Positions 62,524 through 64,000 of a DNA stretch of 64,000 bases are shown here, piece by piece. The position numbers and the translations under genes are program-made. Origin of the DNA: Streptomyces aurantiogriseus (GTDB lineage: Bacteria > Actinomycetota > Actinomycetes > Streptomycetales > Streptomycetaceae); NCBI RefSeq assembly GCF_014649375.1, contig NZ_BMSX01000020.1, forward strand, positions 1 through 64,000, given 5' to 3'. How positions within the stretch are numbered: position 1 is the stretch's first letter; each line of letters starts with the position of its first letter. The notes under the pieces are model-generated. The model was given only the letters and a program-made list of their open reading frames with translations, searched no databases and was not told the DNA's origin.

Positions 62524-63009
62524 CTACTGCTGCGGGTGATGCGCCGGGATCGGCGGCAGGTCGCCCGTGGTCTCGTAGGTCGTGAGCATGTCGATGCGGC
62601 GGATGTGGCGTTCGTCGCCGGAGAAGGGGGTGTTGAGGAAGGTTTCGATGAACTTCGTCGCCTCCTCCTGGGTGTGCATGCGGGCGCCCACGGCGACGAC
62701 GTTGGCGTTGTTGTGCTGGCGGCCCAGGGAGGCCGTTTCCTCGCTCCATGCGAGGGCGGCGCGGATGCCCTTGACCTTGTTCGCGGCGATCTGCTCGCCG
62801 TTGCCGGAGCCGCCGATCACGATGCCGAGGGAGTCGGGGTCCGCGGCCGTCTTCTCGGCGGCGCGGAGGCAGAAGGGCGGGTAGTCGTCCTGGGCGTCGT
62901 AGATGTGGGGGCCGCAGTCGACCGGGTCGTGACCCGCCGCCTTCAGCCATTCGACGAGGTGGTTCTTGAGTTCGAAGCCGGCATGGTCCGAGCCGAGATA
63001 CACGCGCAT
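62524..63009 (-). CDS. rpiB: Ribose-5-phosphate isomerase B
   Basis: 161 residues. M-R-V-Y-L-G-S-D-H-A-G-F-E-L-K and I-G-G-S-G-N-G-E-Q-I-A-A-N-K-V-K-G-I-R-A are the RpiB/LacAB active-site segments. The usual Cys before G-N-G is Ser here (G-G-S-G-N-G-E), and H-N-N-A-N-V-V-A-V-G-A-R follows. It interconverts ribose-5-P and ribulose-5-P. A Ser-type site fits the mycobacterial-like RpiB group. Confidence 0.92.
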   Translation of the reverse strand: MRVYLGSDHAGFELKNHLVEWLKAAGHDPVDCGPHIYDAQDDYPPFCLRAAEKTAADPDSLGIVIGGSGNGEQIAANKVKGIRAALAWSEETASLGRQHNNANVVAVGARMHTQEEATKFIETFLNTPFSGDERHIRRIDMLTTYETTGDLPPIPAHHPQQ

Positions 63010-63237
63010 GGGATGAGTGTGACACGCGTGTTGCCGGGTAGCAGCGCCGGGTGGTGTGCCCGAAAAGTGTGAGCAACGCTACAGAACCTCAGGAAAACCT
63101 CAAGTAACGATCCGGAATCAAAGGTTCCCGAATCTATTCACCTCGGATTCACTGGACCGGCTCGTACACCCCCGGTTGAGCCCGTACACCGCTCGTACGG
63201 GAGACACCCCCACGCGGCGCAAAGGAAATTCCGTCCC

Positions 63238-64000
63238 ATGACTTCGCAGCCGACCCTCACGAAGGCCGACAGCGGCCCCGGAGGCCCCGGAGAACCCGGC
63301 TCCGGTCTCCAGGCAGGTCTGAAGAACCGACACCTCTCGATGATCGCCATTGGTGGCGTCATCGGGGCCGGACTGTTCGTCGGGTCCAGTTCCGGTATCG
63401 CCACCGCAGGCCCCGGCATCCTCCTCTCCTACGCCCTCGTCGGCACGCTCGTGGTGCTGGTGATGCGGATGCTGGGTGAGATGTCCGCGGCCAACCCGGC
63501 CTCCGGTTCGTTCTCCGCCCACGCGGACCGCGCGCTCGGGCCCTGGGCCGGGTTCACCATCGGCTGGCTGTACTGGTTCTTCTGGGTCGTCGTCCTGGCC
63601 GTCGAGGCGACCGCCGGTGCCGTGATCCTCGAGCAGTGGATACCCGCCGTACCGCAGTGGGGGTGGGCGCTGATCGTGATGGTGGTGCTGACCGCCACCA
63701 ACCTCGTCTCCGTCGGCTCCTACGGCGAGTTCGAGTTCTGGTTCGCCGGCATCAAGGTCGTCGCCATCAGTGCGTTCATCGTCGTCGGTGGGCTCGCCGT
63801 GTTCGGCGTGCTTCCGGGGGTCGACAGCGACAAGGCCGGGTTCGGGAACCTCGTCGATCACGGTGGGTTCCTGCCCCACGGTCCGGGCGCCATCCTCACC
63901 GGTGTGCTGCTCGTCGTCTTCTCCTTCATGGGGAGTGAGATCGCGACCCTGGCCGCCGGTGAGTCCGAGGACCCGCAGCGGGCCGTGACCAAGTCGACCA
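63238..64000 (+). CDS. Amino-acid permease, APC superfamily, 5' end
   Basis: ATG 63238 opens a frame of 254 codons that runs off the window. After a Gly/Pro-rich head, R-H-L-S-M-I-A-I-G-G-V-I-G-A-G-L-F-V-G and A-G-P-G-I-L-L-S-Y are the N-terminal signature of AAT/GABA-permease-like APC proteins. Seven hydrophobic segments are visible, and E-M-S-A-A-N-P-A-S-G-S-F-S and F-M-G-S-E-I-A-T-L-A-A-G-E-S match the family's helix 3 and helix 6 regions. Substrate is not determined. Confidence 0.88.
   Translation, partial: MTSQPTLTKADSGPGGPGEPGSGLQAGLKNRHLSMIAIGGVIGAGLFVGSSSGIATAGPGILLSYALVGTLVVLVMRMLGEMSAANPASGSFSAHADRALGPWAGFTIGWLYWFFWVVVLAVEATAGAVILEQWIPAVPQWGWALIVMVVLTATNLVSVGSYGEFEFWFAGIKVVAISAFIVVGGLAVFGVLPGVDSDKAGFGNLVDHGGFLPHGPGAILTGVLLVVFSFMGSEIATLAAGESEDPQRAVTKST

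Noticed and set aside
61935..63072. Plus-strand frames across the spacer and rpiB
   Set aside because: Repetitive Pro/Arg/His codons, and the frame runs antisense through rpiB.

Overview
The window is high-GC actinobacterial DNA and almost certainly comes from a Streptomyces chromosome. GTG starts and start/stop overlaps are frequent. The right half carries a core gene order familiar from streptomycetes: rne, radical-SAM pair, CYTH-CHAD protein, rodA/sfr-PBP2-mreD-mreC-mreB, ndk, folC, valS, then clpX-clpP2-clpP1-tig, two tRNAs, an Nei-type glycosylase and rpiB. No tools were available; family names rest on motifs and recall, and the least certain ones are marked.

Region 1 (1-9.8 kb) is a decayed polymorphic-toxin locus. 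It holds the 3' end of one toxin with its SUKH-like immunity gene, a second SUKH-like gene, a frameshifted Hint/toxin remnant, orphan immunity-like genes, a stand-alone Hint-HNH toxin cassette with a Suppressor-of-fused-like immunity gene, a barstar-like gene, an IS5-type transposase scrap and a cut-off lipoprotein start. A piece of 4.4-5.2 kb is repeated at 7.06-7.56 kb with a deletion and two frameshifts. The Hint segments are near-identical and probably serve as recombination sites for swapping toxin tips.

Region 2 (10.0-25.75 kb) is a polysaccharide locus of two converging transcription units that meet at a strong bidirectional hairpin (19351-19394). The plus-strand unit encodes two Tat-exported D-glucuronyl C5-epimerase-like proteins, a WbpD/WlbB-type N-acetyltransferase, a UDP-GlcNAc 2-epimerase (WecB/WbpI type) and two glycosyltransferases. 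The minus-strand unit encodes a DegT aminotransferase, a Gfo/Idh/MocA oxidoreductase, a GT2 glycosyltransferase, a UDP-HexNAc 6-dehydrogenase and a GalE-like epimerase. Together they contain every step for a UDP-2,3-diacetamido-uronic acid of the ManNAc3NAcA type, plus exported enzymes that could epimerise uronates after polymerisation. This is the best candidate for an undescribed system here.

Region 3 (26.2-48.9 kb, all minus strand) holds a very large RNase E/G with repetitive arms and a histone-H1-like tail, the TIGR03936/TIGR03960 radical-SAM pair, a repeat-built membrane protein, CYTH-CHAD, the cell-elongation/spore-wall cluster, and ndk, DUF4233, folC and valS. Several gaps carry short tandem repeats.

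Region 4 (49.1-64 kb) begins with two plus-strand envelope or secreted proteins, then the Clp protease and trigger factor genes with a candidate ClgR operator, tRNA-Pro and tRNA-Gly, a small membrane protein, an acyltransferase, an HD-domain hydrolase, a SpoIIE-type phosphatase, an Eis-like acetyltransferase, an Fpg/Nei glycosylase, rpiB, and the start of an amino-acid permease cut off by the window end.
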